Source of the DNA: Morinoia aosen
Lineage: Eukaryota > Arthropoda > Malacostraca > Amphipoda > Talitridae
Direction of reading: 5' to 3'
Assembly: GCA_030386875.1 (NCBI GenBank)
Contig: CM059562.1
Coordinates: forward strand, 69,314,201-69,378,200
Length of the DNA stretch: 64,000 bases
The notes beneath the pieces are model-generated. The model ran no database searches. It was given only the letters and a program-made list of their open reading frames with translations, and had not been told where the DNA came from. The position numbers and the translations under genes are program-made. This document shows positions 24,357 through 35,716 of this stretch, piece by piece (the first letter of the stretch is position 1; the number at the start of each line of letters is the position of its first letter).

Positions 24357-24620
24357 GCGTCCTTAACCAAAATGAAAATGTTACAAAAAAGAAAAGATGA
24401 AGGCACCATTTAGCATAGATTTAAGAGAACGAGGAATCACAAGGAATATTTCCACACATGATCCCCAGCAGAAACAATTAGCAAGTGAGGAAGAAAGTTT
24501 ATGGAGCAAAATAAAAGTTGAAGAAGAAAGTAACTGGTGCTGAAAAAACAGGACAGCAGTGAACAGAAAAAGATGGGATTAACAAACAACGAGCTTATTC
24601 TATTGCAACAAAAGGTGTAC
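24357..24620 (+). repeat. interspersed repeat family, copy A
   Basis: Homologous to 34705-34947 in opposite orientation. Shared blocks include GATGAAGGCACCATTTAG (24396), GAGAACGAGGAATC against GGGAACGCGGAATC, then CAGGACAGCAGTGAAC followed by GAAAAAGATGG-like sequence, and CTATT(C/G)…GAACAAAA-like sequence at the end. The homology extends about 40 bp upstream of GATGAAGG with lower identity. The copies differ in length between blocks and are clearly old. No terminal repeats, target duplications or protein domain could be assigned, so the class (SINE, LINE fragment or DNA element) is open. The minus strand holds a 65-codon open frame, not convincing as a gene. Confidence 0.75.
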
Positions 24621-25203
24621 ATAACTTTCAGCACAGGACATCACATTTTACCTCTGCATGGGAAAGCTAATTCCATATATAAAATAGTTGCATGCCCCTG
24701 AAAAGCAAAGCAGTCCGTACGAAATACACTTTCAATGAGTTACCTACAGCTACTAACAAGCATGTGGTACTTAGTTGTTCAGCCTCCTTACGTTTAGTGA
24801 ACATATTGAGGGTACATTATTCTCTGTACCCTTGGTTCAGCGTTTAATTTAGAGGTATGTTCTATCCTCTTATCTTCCTGCTCACAAGTCCATTGTACGT
24901 ACTGATATTGTCAAGGTGCGCACACAAGCTCACACCACACACCGGACTGTGTGCAGATTTATTGTGTATAACGCACTAACACTGTCCTCATTGACGCGGC
25001 GCTAACTCAGCCACAGGCTTCAGAGTGACAGTGCGCTCACTGTAACACGCCGCTCACTTCATGTACAGTTTACCTCGCCCCATCGCCCACGTCTTTTGTG
25101 AGCAAACACAATCCTGCAGCCCAAGTCACCTGTCCGCCGGGCCCTGCTCCTGCTCTCATTGCTCCGGCCTTCCCCCATCACATTCGTCAGTCACTCAACC
25201 AGC

Positions 25204-26122
25204 ATCACACGTACACTGACCACATCACACAGCCCACATCACACATACACTGCCCCCATTACACAGCCCTCATCATACGTGCGCTGTATCCTTCACATAA
25301 TTCATATCACCACACATGCACCACCCCCACCACACAACCCACATCACCACACATGCACCACCCCCACCACACAACCCACATCACCACACATGCACCACCC
25401 CCACCACACAACCCACATCACCACACATGCACCACTCCCACCCCACAACCCACATCACCACACATGCACCACCCCCACCACACAACCCACATCACCACAC
25501 ATGCACCACCCCAACCACACAACCCACATCACCACACATGCACCACCCCCACCACACAACCCACATCACCACACATGCACCACCCCAGCACATAATTCAC
25601 ATCACCACACATGCACCACTACACAACTCACATCACCACACAATCCACATCACCACACATGCAACAACACACAACCCACATCACCACACATGCACCACAC
25701 ACAATTCACATCACCACACATGCACCGCTACACAACCCACATCACCACACATGCACCACCGCACAAGTCACATCACCACACATGCACCACCACACAACCA
25801 ACATCACCACACATGCACCACCACACAACCCACATCACCACACATGCACCACCATACAACCCACATCACCACACACGCACCACCACACAACCCACATCAC
25901 CACACACGCACCACCACACAACCCACATCACCACACATGCACCACCGCACAAGTCACATCACCACACATGCACCACCACACAACCAACATCACCACACAT
26001 GCACCACCACACAACCCACATCACCACACATGCACCACCATACAACCCACATCACCACACACGCACCACCACACTACCCACATCACCACACACGCACCAC
26101 CCCACCACGCAGAACGCACGTC
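25204..26122. repeat. C/A-rich minisatellite with 34-, 37- and 31-bp units
   Basis: An almost G-free plus strand made of units around CATCACCACACATGCACC. Three diverged 34-bp units start at 25204, 25238 and 25272. Regular 37-bp units have ATGCAC at 25316, 25353, 25390, 25427, 25464, 25501, 25538 and 25575. After an irregular stretch (25611-25690), units are 31 bp, with anchors every 31 bp from 25720 to 26092. The 31-bp unit is the 37-bp unit without one CCCACC. The last twelve units form two copies of a 186-bp six-unit block (25751-25936 and 25937-26122), each starting with a GCACAAGTCAC variant and ending with two ACGCAC variants. All three plus frames stay open across most of the array; this follows from composition and is not evidence of coding. 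Confidence 0.97.
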
Positions 26123-29100
26123 CTCTCAGGATACCCCGCCCCGGTGCACAATAGCGGAATGCCCCACCTAATTTTGTCTGACTTCAAGCATTTCTCCTCC
26201 AGTTAATTTATAGCCAGCATTTGCATTTGAATCCTATATGAGAGAACGAATGGAAGACTCAAGGCGGGGGGAGGTGGCAGAGGGCAGGGGTCTCGCAGCT
26301 TAACTCCTCCATGGCTTGCTCACTCAACTATCATGTGCGTGAGCTTCCACTCATACTTTCCTTCTGATGATACTGAATAATAGCGCTCAACTGGCCTGGT
26401 AATTTTTTGCTGTCCGTAACCTATCAATGTTCAGTGTTTGGTGAATGGGTTGCTGCACTCTAATCAGCTTTCAAGCAAAACTTTGGAAATATTACAGTCT
26501 TGGTTCACTCATGAAAACCGTTCTGGTGACATGAAGCATAATGAGCTTCCAGTCTTCTGTGTCACACTGACGTAATTTTGCAAGTTATTATTAACAGTGT
26601 AACACTTTAACCATATTGTGCGAACCTTCATTAACTAAACTTGGCAACTGAGAGTAGTGAACCCCGGTACTTTTTTCTACTTCTACATGAATACAAACAT
26701 TGTTGTACAATAATTGAACCAATGAAGTGTTGTACATAAGAGCGAAAAGCGCTGCGAGTTCAAGTGAGATTAAAGCAACTCAGTGTGAAGCGCAACCATT
26801 TTCTCAGAGAACGAATACCACACACGAGCAGAAATCGTCGAGGTTTCTGGCTTCACAAAAAGTCACGAGGTTAGAGTGCCTGTACAACAGCCCCGCGACG
26901 CCGCGGCGCTCACGAGTTTGACGAAGCCAAGGCTGACGAGTCAGGTTATCTGCGTACCAGCAAATCATTCTTTTAAATATTTTCTTGTGTGTATGCTCGC
27001 CAGCAAGACTATGTCTCGTTCTCGTGTGCAGGTCTCTCATGTCTAAAATGGTGGGGTCGTGCTCGGCTAATCAGCTTCATCACGATCACTCTGGGATACA
27101 ACGGAGCTAATCTGCCACAGCATTTCTCCTCATACAGGACTTCTCAACATTTTCCGGCTCACTGAAGAAGGATGGCTGGCAGCGTGATGCAAATGTTCAG
27201 CCTCGAAAGTGGCCAATCCGCCTCAAAAATTCGCATCACCCTAAAAACCGCTTGAGGCGGGCGCTAGCTTCAGTAAGCCGTGTAAGGGAGGCTATTATAA
27301 TAATGAGATAAACTTGTCATATTACCGAGAGAGGCCTTTCACATAAATTACAGAGCCCTAGTATGTTAATGAAAACGCTCTATTGCATCAGTGGCTAAAA
27401 TCCATTGCATTGATGAATTAATATTTATAAATGATAAGTTCCAATCATCCTTTATTGACCGTAACTAACTATGCTGATGAGCGAGGCCGATTGCGCTAAT
27501 AAGCGAAAAATAACGCTAAACAGCGAAACGTGGTTCCAATGAACTAAACCTGTTGCATTATAATAATGAGCGAGTTTTAGCACATAGAGAGACCTTTCCT
27601 TCAGAGCGGCGCGGCGCTGAAAGAAGACCACTTTAAAGAACGGTACTTGGGATGTAATGCACACAAGGAATAAATTGTTCTACATAAACCTTGTAATTCA
27701 GATTTTTATCTCTCACTGTCTTCAGTACGGTGAGTTAAAGTTCAGTAGTATCAATGACATCAACAGTCGATTGTATTTTCAGTTTATCACCGAGAAAATA
27801 TTTAGCGGTAAGTATTAGCAGTATGCTTGTAAATCGGCGCAAAATGCGGTCTCTTTACGTATTACGAATTACAAATTCTACGCATTTTTAGACGGTATAA
27901 AAAAAAGAAACTGTAAAGCTAGAAAACTGTACAGGTAAGACCATTCGTTATCGTCTGGTTGCGAAAATTTTGACGAAGCCAGTCAGATTTGCCGATACCA
28001 GCCGTTCGTTTCTTACACTTTTCATTCTCTCATATTTTCAAACGAAATAATTCAAAGTTAATATAGGTATTTCTTTGCTTAATAATTATCACTAAAAATT
28101 ATTTTTATTAGCACTGAAAAGTTACTGACACCTTATTACAAACGATGGCTGGATATGGTCTATTTATTGCGCAAGCAGCGATGACATTAAACACTCACTC
28201 CTGCATCCATAGATTTCTGTGTCCAAGAAACATTGCAGAAACTTTGGTGGCAAAAAAAGCACTGGACATTGATTGTCCAAGTCTTCAGGAACAAGGCGTG
28301 AACACCAGCGAACACCTCTCTCTCTCTGTAACATGAAGTTACTTTGTGCGCAAGATACCTGCGGGATAACCTCTCGCTATCATGCATGCGATGTGCGAGG
28401 AGGCACTAAGGGAATTTACGTTAATATCCGCGGCCATGCACAGCGCATTTTGCCACTAGAGCAATCATAACTCTAAAAAATTCTATGAACTGCTCGTAAA
28501 ATTTTGCTGCTAGCTCTGATTAGATTCAGTGTGATTGCGTCAACATACGTTCGACCCGTAAAATTGATGCTGTAATGTACGCGCTGCTCGAATCTTGATT
28601 ACTTTACCGCCATTACGATCAACTCGTATCGATGAATGCAACGCTATTGTGAACAGGTCTTCTTCCGATCACCTGCCTCTCAAATAACTAAAGTTTTTTA
28701 TCAAATGAAATGAATAACAAAAATAAATGAATAAATAATATAAGAATAATATGTAACAATAAACCAGCGCTAAGTTGTAAATAAATAAATAAAGTATTAA
28801 AGAAATTAACCTGTGATTAGAGAATAATTTTGATTAGAAATTTTTTGAAGACACTAGAATATGCTGATTAAGGGATGTCAAAAATAAAAATAGCTGTATC
28901 AGTACATGTTCTTAACCTTTACTCCCAGTGTAAAAGCTATGAATACTTTTATCAACAGTAGACATTCTGAAAAATTAAGTACTTCATCGTAAATACCTCA
29001 TCAAGGAAACTGTAAAATTTTAATCCTAGTGTTGCAACTAATGGTTCAGCTTAAACTAGTTTGAACACTAGAACCTTTAGACGAACTGCAATCTGGATTT

Positions 29101-31893
29101 ACTGTGATCATATACCTTGAACCTATATACATAGAATTCTGCCGGTAAATTTAAACCGTTCCGAAATTTACGGGCAGTAAAAATTAACAAGTTACAATGA
29201 TACATAGACTAAGTTTTATGCTACAACAACGCAATATATACGTGCTTTGATGTTTATCATTTCGTCTTTACTACGATTCAATAAATGTTAGCCAATGACT
29301 TCCCCACGAACTTTGTTAATGGATAATTTAGTACAATGCAAAATGATTCTCGGTACGGGTAATGTTACGTGATTGAACGAGGTCAAGTGCACTAGAACAA
29401 AAAGTCAAATACTTTCTATGAAAAGGTGATGAATAAAAAAGTTAAGTTAACTGTTCAGTTAACCCTTGAACATGTGGAGGGCCTAGTGCACGCAGACTGG
29501 CAGTAAACCATGAACAACAGAGTATACGCCGGTACACATTTTATCAAAAGGGTCACGAAATTAAATTTACCTCCATACCGTAGTGCACAAGTGATAGTAC
29601 ACGCACTAATTTAAATGGATGTCCCATTAGCGCCTTCTTTTTCTTGACTAAGAAAAGCTGCACATTAAAATACATCTATACATCTAACTTAGGAATTGAT
29701 AATCTTGAAGTGCGTCCTTTCGTGTGGAACCTTTTCTAAACAAAATTATCGCCCAGGGAAGAAACAAACATCAATCGCCTTCCTACGTGCAAAGAGGGTG
29801 TAAAAATTAGCTTACAAGCATTTGTACGTTTATTCTGGATGTTTTACGTTATTATATTTTCACAGCATTTCAAGTAAAAATAATCTAATGTTGATTAGTC
29901 ACTATTTCGATGCGTCCATGGAATGGATGATCAACGTTCTTTCTCTCAATCAATTGAATTAACTTTTTCCTGAAAGAAAAAACAAAACTCTGCTGGAAAA
30001 GAATTGAGGCACGACCGAGAGCGGGTTTCATGTGGCGCGATCGTACGGTCTGTTCAAGAGCTCAAATGCAGCCAGTATCGACAAATTTGAATCTTTTTTT
30101 CATCGTCCCTCCGCGGCCGATTGTAGCCAAGATTAAGAACCTTCGATCGTAGTCGCGGTTTTCCACATAATTCCGTTTCAATTATTGTTACTAGACCTCG
30201 GAAAGTCTCTTCGAACACGAGAAGGACGTGGAAGCGCCATGCTGGTACGAATATCCAGGCTATTTTTACATGTGTTCTCACGAGATGGCCGGCGGGCTTT
30301 TGTGCGTCAATTGCAGTGTGTGAATGATCAAAATTGCAGCGTGTTTTAAAATTAACTTCCTTCCGTATATTTTAGGATAGCACTCCAAAAAAAACAGATT
30401 TTCTTTGACTTTTACTTCTAAATTCGTAACTTATCGTATAGAAGTAATTATGCTTATATTTCACTTGAGAAATGCCTCACAAAAACTGCGCAAACTGCCA
30501 TTATGTGGGCTTTCGTAGTGAATGCCTTAGTTCTGAACAAAACACACTTTTGAGCTCCATGTTCTATAAAAAATTTTAAATTAAGGAATCTTAGGTTCGG
30601 GAAATTTATACTTGAATGAGATTCCAGGTTAACGTAATTTAAAATATTTCAAAGAAGCTGTAATCTCAAAAAAGGTAGTGTATTCTAGTTTTATTATGAA
30701 TGAAGCCGAATGGTTGATCGTGATTTAAATTAATTTTTACGGAGTCTCATCTCCTAACAATTTAAAATTATCGAAACTGTGATAAACGCCAAAAAACTTA
30801 ACGTAATCCTGCGGAATGTTAATATACTAGTCTCCTACATGTGACACTCTATGTTTCAATAATGATATTGATAATCTCTGGATACATTTGATCTTGAAGA
30901 TCCAAATGATGTTGATATGCAAATATGATAATTACCTCCTTGAAAAATGACTTAAGAGCAATTAAAAATATTCCGTAGAGTTCTTGAAATAGAGGTCAAT
31001 GTTTTGAAACAGCATTATCGTTTCCGCTGAAAGAAAAAATGGTTTAAAAATTAAAACAGGGTCGAAAGCTTCGCAGCAGCGGATAAGTATTTATCTTACT
31101 GTACAAGTGGCAGCGAACTGATGGCATAAAGAGGGGAAGTCGTACCCACGCAATCGCGTTTCCAGCACGCACAAACGTTCGGAATATTCAATCTATATTT
31201 CTTCACCTCCCCAAATGCTTAACGTTCGATGTATACTAAAAGATTACTTAATTTTCATAGTCGTCGATGAGGATTTTTGGTGCAACTGAATTTGTGTGCT
31301 TCATCTTCAAATAACATAGAAAACACTGTCATAAATTCAAACGAATAAACGTTTAAAATCATAAGCAAATGATTTTTTTCCTTGACCTTTCCTTTCAGTT
31401 TTTTGTTTGTGAAATTCATGTTTCATTTGTATGATTGCTACAGTTTTGCCATTTCTAAAATCATTTGCTAATAGACACTTCATTTTTACTGAACTCTGAT
31501 TAATTGATTGGCGCTCGTGGCGTGCAATGCTTCTCTTAGATTTGCATGTCAAACTATTATCTTGAGCCATGGAATGGTTCGGCCTTCGTGAAGTCACTAT
31601 TGCATCGATCTGAAGCTACCCCATTGTTAAGGAAGGGCCCCGCCTGCGCCGGCCTCTAGCTAACAAACGACCACTCCTCAAAATTACACCATCAGAAATC
31701 ATCAAATCAGTTGGCAAAGCGGCAATATAATACTTTAGTTTATGATGGCTCGCGGCCATCGGTCTCCAGGTTTATGTGATACTAATTACCGTGTACTAGA
31801 GATGCTCTAGAGCACATTATCATACTAATGCTAGAGCTGTACACACAGCGCTCTTGTCGGCTGTCTGCGCTACATGGCGGTGCTGCTGCTACA
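26123..31893. other. intergenic stretch, no gene recognised
   Basis: Follows the minisatellite. Contains GC-rich patches at about 26860-26930, 28380-28440 and 31610-31670, a cluster of short CGCT/AGCG hairpins at 27474-27530, overlapping short plus frames at 28145-28470, and an AATAAA-rich low-complexity stretch at 28726-28795. No recognisable coding exon, RNA gene or element termini were found. Confidence 0.45.
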
Positions 31894-31952
31894 ATGGCTG
31901 CGGTGCGCTCTTTCCATACCAAATACCCTCGTCGAAGTCCTCTTAATGTTCA
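31894..31952 (+). CDS. candidate first coding exon (unknown product)
   Basis: An ATG in strong context (A at -3, G at +4) opens MAAVRSFHTKYPRRSPLNV and runs into a consensus donor CA|GTAAGT at 31953. The frame is also open upstream to another ATG at 31828, and a different frame from the ATG at 31874 gives a hydrophobic MAVLLLQWLRCALS. The surrounding GC content is higher than the neighbourhood, as at promoters. The basic, serine/arginine-containing start could be a mitochondrial presequence, but no continuation exon was identified and the protein is not recognised. Confidence 0.2.
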
Positions 31953-33070
31953 GTAAGTACTAGCCTGAGCATTAATAAGCGTGGTCAAGAGGAAGACGCT
32001 TAAGATTCAACAGAAGTCGAAATAAATCGCAGTATCTTCTGGGCCGGGAATGAAGCATTTCTCTTCCGTGCATATCATGCTTTGCGACAGTCGTGACATC
32101 GATATCAAACAAGCTGAACTGAGTTGTGCTAAATACAAAGCAGCAATAGTAGTGTTATCTTATGAGGAGGTTTTTGTTTTATCACTTCTGGTCGGAACTT
32201 TATCATGAGCGTTGAATCATGTGTTTCATCATATTCATTGAAGAACGGATAATGGAAAAATTCTAAGGTGAGACCTTTGCAGTTCATGTACGTACGTAGA
32301 GTTGCACGGTTCGCTTCAGCACCAGGCAGCCCGTAGAGACAGTAACTACCAGCTCACTCTGGAGAAGAACGAGTTACTTCGCAGTGAGGGGCTTCTAAAG
32401 CAAGCGGTGTCTATATGCTCTAATCCCACGGAATGTATACGTATTTATGAACGGAATTTACGATGATGGAATATCATAAAAACTCTTGATGTATGGCTAG
32501 GTAATTGCAGAACAGGATTTTGCAGTCCATTAAACTGAAGGTACTAAGATATGTTTTGTGTTTTTGATCTGGATTTTTTCTAGCATGGAAGCCTCGTAAC
32601 TCGTAGCTATACACAGGAAACTCAGCTGACCCTCTCAGTTACAAGTGTAACTTATGTAACGGTGGAGAAGAGGTATAAGGAAGGAGTAAATATATCTTCC
32701 ACACTATAGCACGGCAGCTTTTATCCAGCAGTATTCAATTCACGCTATTAAGATTATAATGCACGTTTCAGGTTTATCATTATGAAGCTTATTCGGCAGT
32801 AGGAAAATGAATACTGATTACTTAAGAAAATTTAACAACTAACTTACGAGTGTACATTCAAACAACCCTAACTATATTAAACTAATTCAAACCTGGAACT
32901 GTTACACGTGTCTAAGCAACGTAATGTGACGTTGTGGAAACAGCTGGGTTAGCTATTACTTGAATTTGCAATGATGTATAACAGCATGTGTCAGCATGCT
33001 TTGTTCAGCGATTACTGAGATCCTCAACTAGGTGAAAAAGCGTGTACTAGTTTTCTAAACATGGATTGAA

Positions 33071-33345
33071 TTTTGCTGAAACTTGGTAAAAATCCAACAT
33101 AATTTTTCCATAATTTTCGAATTTGGAGGAGCTAAGTAAAACTTCAGCACAAATTTTTTTCATAGGAAATGAACTTTGAGAATCAGTGGAAACTTTTCAA
33201 AAGATCTTTTGCTGAAACTTAGTAAAAATCTCATATAATTTTCTAAAATTTACGAATATGAGAAGCTAAGTAAAACTTAAAACAAATTTTTTCAGAGCAA
33301 ATGAACTTTGAGAATCAGCGGCAAATTTTTAAAACATATTTTTCA
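33071..33345. repeat. 136-bp direct tandem duplication
   Basis: Two adjacent diverged copies, 33071-33206 and 33207-33345. Both begin TTTTGCTGAAACTT, then share GTAAAAATC, GAAGCTAAGTAAAACTT-like segments and ATGAACTTTGAGAATCAG. The copies differ by scattered substitutions and small indels, so the duplication is not recent. The sequence is AT-rich and no coding potential is seen. Confidence 0.85.
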
Positions 33346-34704
33346 CAACGAGCTAATTTTGATTGGAATTCCGTTTTCGTATAAGTGCAGAGCCCTGAAT
33401 ATTTTTACATACCCACAGAGGGAAAATTATAAATTAAGCATGTGGACATCATGAGCAAAGTCTTATCCCATCCAACACCTTTGTTTCAAGGGGTATATGA
33501 AAGAGATTGCCTACACGCCAATCAGAAGTCCCAACTGGACGCACCGAATTTTGAAGCATTGGAAGTGAGCCATTCTTCACTTGGAATTTTATATTTGAGT
33601 TACGATCTTTATCAGCGGGGGGCCATAGTTCAACTGTGAAGCCAGAGTACGTGGTTAATAAAGCCATTATCTTAATTAATTTTGCTAACGCGACTCCAGC
33701 ATCAAAGCAGAGTGGAACTTTGTCTGGAATCTGAACCAGCGCAAAGAAAAAACTAAAGAAACTGTATTTTATCCAGATGAGATTCCGAAGAGGAGTTGAC
33801 TATTGAAATAAAACTGCAAATTACCTCGGTGCCTGGTCCGCACGACTCCATCATTCGAACAGCAAAAAGAACGAAAATACTGCTTGAAAAACATTCTTAA
33901 TTACAGCGAATGAACTACAGGGGGGATTAGTATATTTCAACAATAATGCCTAACACGAAATGAACATCGGTCCCCTATTTTACAAATAAAATCAGCATTT
34001 AAATAAAATTTATCTATTAATAACACTTCAATTTTTCGTTAATGTTCTTTACGAAATTAAATTCATTAACATAAATTTAATTTTTTATTCTCGAGGATTC
34101 AAAACAGAAATACTGCGTTTGAGAAAGACGACGATCATCAAACATAACCAAATCTGTCAATCCTCTTTACTATGAGGGTAGATCCTGTTGCTTTCACAAA
34201 ATAAACTTACTGAAAACTTCATGCTTGCTGACAACCAGTAACTATTGACACTTGTGTACGAGTTAACATTTTGTAAGTCACATATTACTGTTACTAAGCT
34301 AAGAAGCAATGAGTGAATGCTCGCATGAGTTAAAATTGTGCTCTTCAAACTCCCATCATGAACTATTTCTGCACTTAAGCTCCATGAGAATCTTCCCCTC
34401 AGCCTATTCATCAAGTGCGTTGATCAGCTACGCCCTCAAAGAGGCTGGTGTCTTCTGTGATTCAGATATACAAGAAGTATACCACACAGATGATCCGCTG
34501 TGCAGGACACCGCTGCATTTCTCAAATAAAAAATTCCTCCGATAGTGCTGCCTCTCCGGATGAATAATTTATCTAGTTTATAGGAAATTTAGTTTGGTTA
34601 ATTTGTAATGGGTAAACCCCTCAGGGGGATACAACTATTGTATCTTTGGGAATTAGCGCTCCCAGGGGAATTATGTGTGGGCCCGAGCTAAGGGTTAGGT
34701 AGGC

Positions 34705-34947
34705 CTTCTTTTTGTTCAAATAGAATAGGTTTTTGTTTTGTTACGGACCATTTTTTTCGGTTCACTGCTGTCCTGTTTTTCAGTACCTACTACTGTCCTC
34801 ATCAACTTATTCTTCTTTCATGAACTTCTTTCTTAGCTTACTGTTTCTATGCACCTTGTGCATAGATTCCGCGTTCCCTCAACTCCATACTAAATGGTGC
34901 CTTCATCCTTCCTCTCTTTGAACGTCTTTGTCGTGGTAAAGGGAGGC
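34705..34947 (-). repeat. interspersed repeat family, copy B
   Basis: Inverted copy of the family described at 24357-24620. Read on the minus strand, GATGAAGGCACCATTTAG lies at 34907-34890, and CAGGACAGCAGTGAAC lies further along the copy. Beyond the shared part (34560-34704) copy B is flanked by a GC-richer stretch with several short hairpins. It is not known whether that stretch belongs to the element. The 62-codon plus-strand open frame at 34733-34921 lies wholly inside the repeat. Confidence 0.75.
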
Positions 34948-35137
34948 TAAAACTTTCTTATATAATAATTCTAATTCTAATGGGCAAATATTTCAAGCAG
35001 AAATATGTCCTACCCTCACACTATGTTTTTACTTTGAATTTATTCATACACTTCCTCTTTTATTTACAAATCATTGCAGGCTGCCTTAGTAGTGAAAAAT
35101 GATTCAATTGGAAACCGTGTACAGTTAAAAAATTTTA

Positions 35138-35184
35138 AGGTTCATCGCTTCGAAACATTACAATGTTTCAAAAAGCGATGACCT
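35138..35184. repeat. 47-bp imperfect palindrome
   Basis: AGGTTCATCGCTT then CGAAACATT (35138-35159) mirrors AATGTTTC then AAAAAGCGATG-ACCT (to 35184), with one or two unpaired bases per arm and almost no loop. It lies in AT-rich intergenic DNA between repeat copy B and the 18-bp minisatellite. Confidence 0.75.
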
Positions 35185-35547
35185 GTAATTTACAAGCCTT
35201 ACCTTATCATAGAAAAGCTTAACCTATCTTAATTATACACCCTTAATTTCTGTTTGTTTTAGAAATAACAGTATTTTCGTTTATTACACAATTTCAGTAC
35301 TCATACTTGAGCGAAAAAGCTGAAAACTGAAAGCATTTAAATGGAACTTCTCGAATCACACAGGGTGTAAGCTACAAACAATGACTATTTCCCGATCTCC
35401 CGATCTTGAATACACTTCGGATGTGTTTTATTTTCCGAAGATGAAAGAGTAATAGCAGATATTATCAAAACACCACACTCAACAACAACCACACACCCCA
35501 ATTGTGACACATTGAGGCGAATTCGCCGTCGCATTGATGCTAACGGC

Positions 35548-35716
35548 TAGTCATAACTGACGGCTTAGTCATAAGTAACGACCTAGTCATAACTAACGAC
35601 TTAGTCATAACTAACGTGTTAGTCATAACCATAGAGTTAGTCATAACTGACTAGTCATTGATGCGAGCTAGCCACAACTAACTAGTCATTGATGCGATTT
35701 AATCATGACTACCGAA
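35548..35716. repeat. 18-bp minisatellite (TAGTCATAACTAACGAC type)
   Basis: TAGTCATAA-type units start at 35548, 35566, 35584, 35602, 35620 and 35638, exactly 18 bp apart. They are followed by two copies of a 31-bp compound unit (35652 and 35683), each made of a TAGTCATTGATGCGA part and a TAGCCACAACTAAC-like part. The array runs directly into a GC-rich patch (35720-35900) that has an open plus-strand frame from 35705 but no recognisable product. Confidence 0.9.

Larger units (their letters stand above)
31953..35547. other. repeat-rich intergenic stretch, no gene recognised
   Basis: Apart from the 136-bp duplication (33071-33345), repeat copy B (34705-34947), the hairpin cluster at 34617-34663 and the palindrome at 35138-35184, nothing recognisable is seen. 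Short open frames at 33442-33639 and 34309-34545 lack any supporting features. Confidence 0.45.

Noticed and set aside
25098-26206. Long plus-strand open frames of 165, 331 and 296 codons as a histidine-rich protein gene
   Set aside because: They lie wholly or mainly in a stop-free minisatellite, all three frames give the same repeat peptide, and there is no exon or promoter structure.
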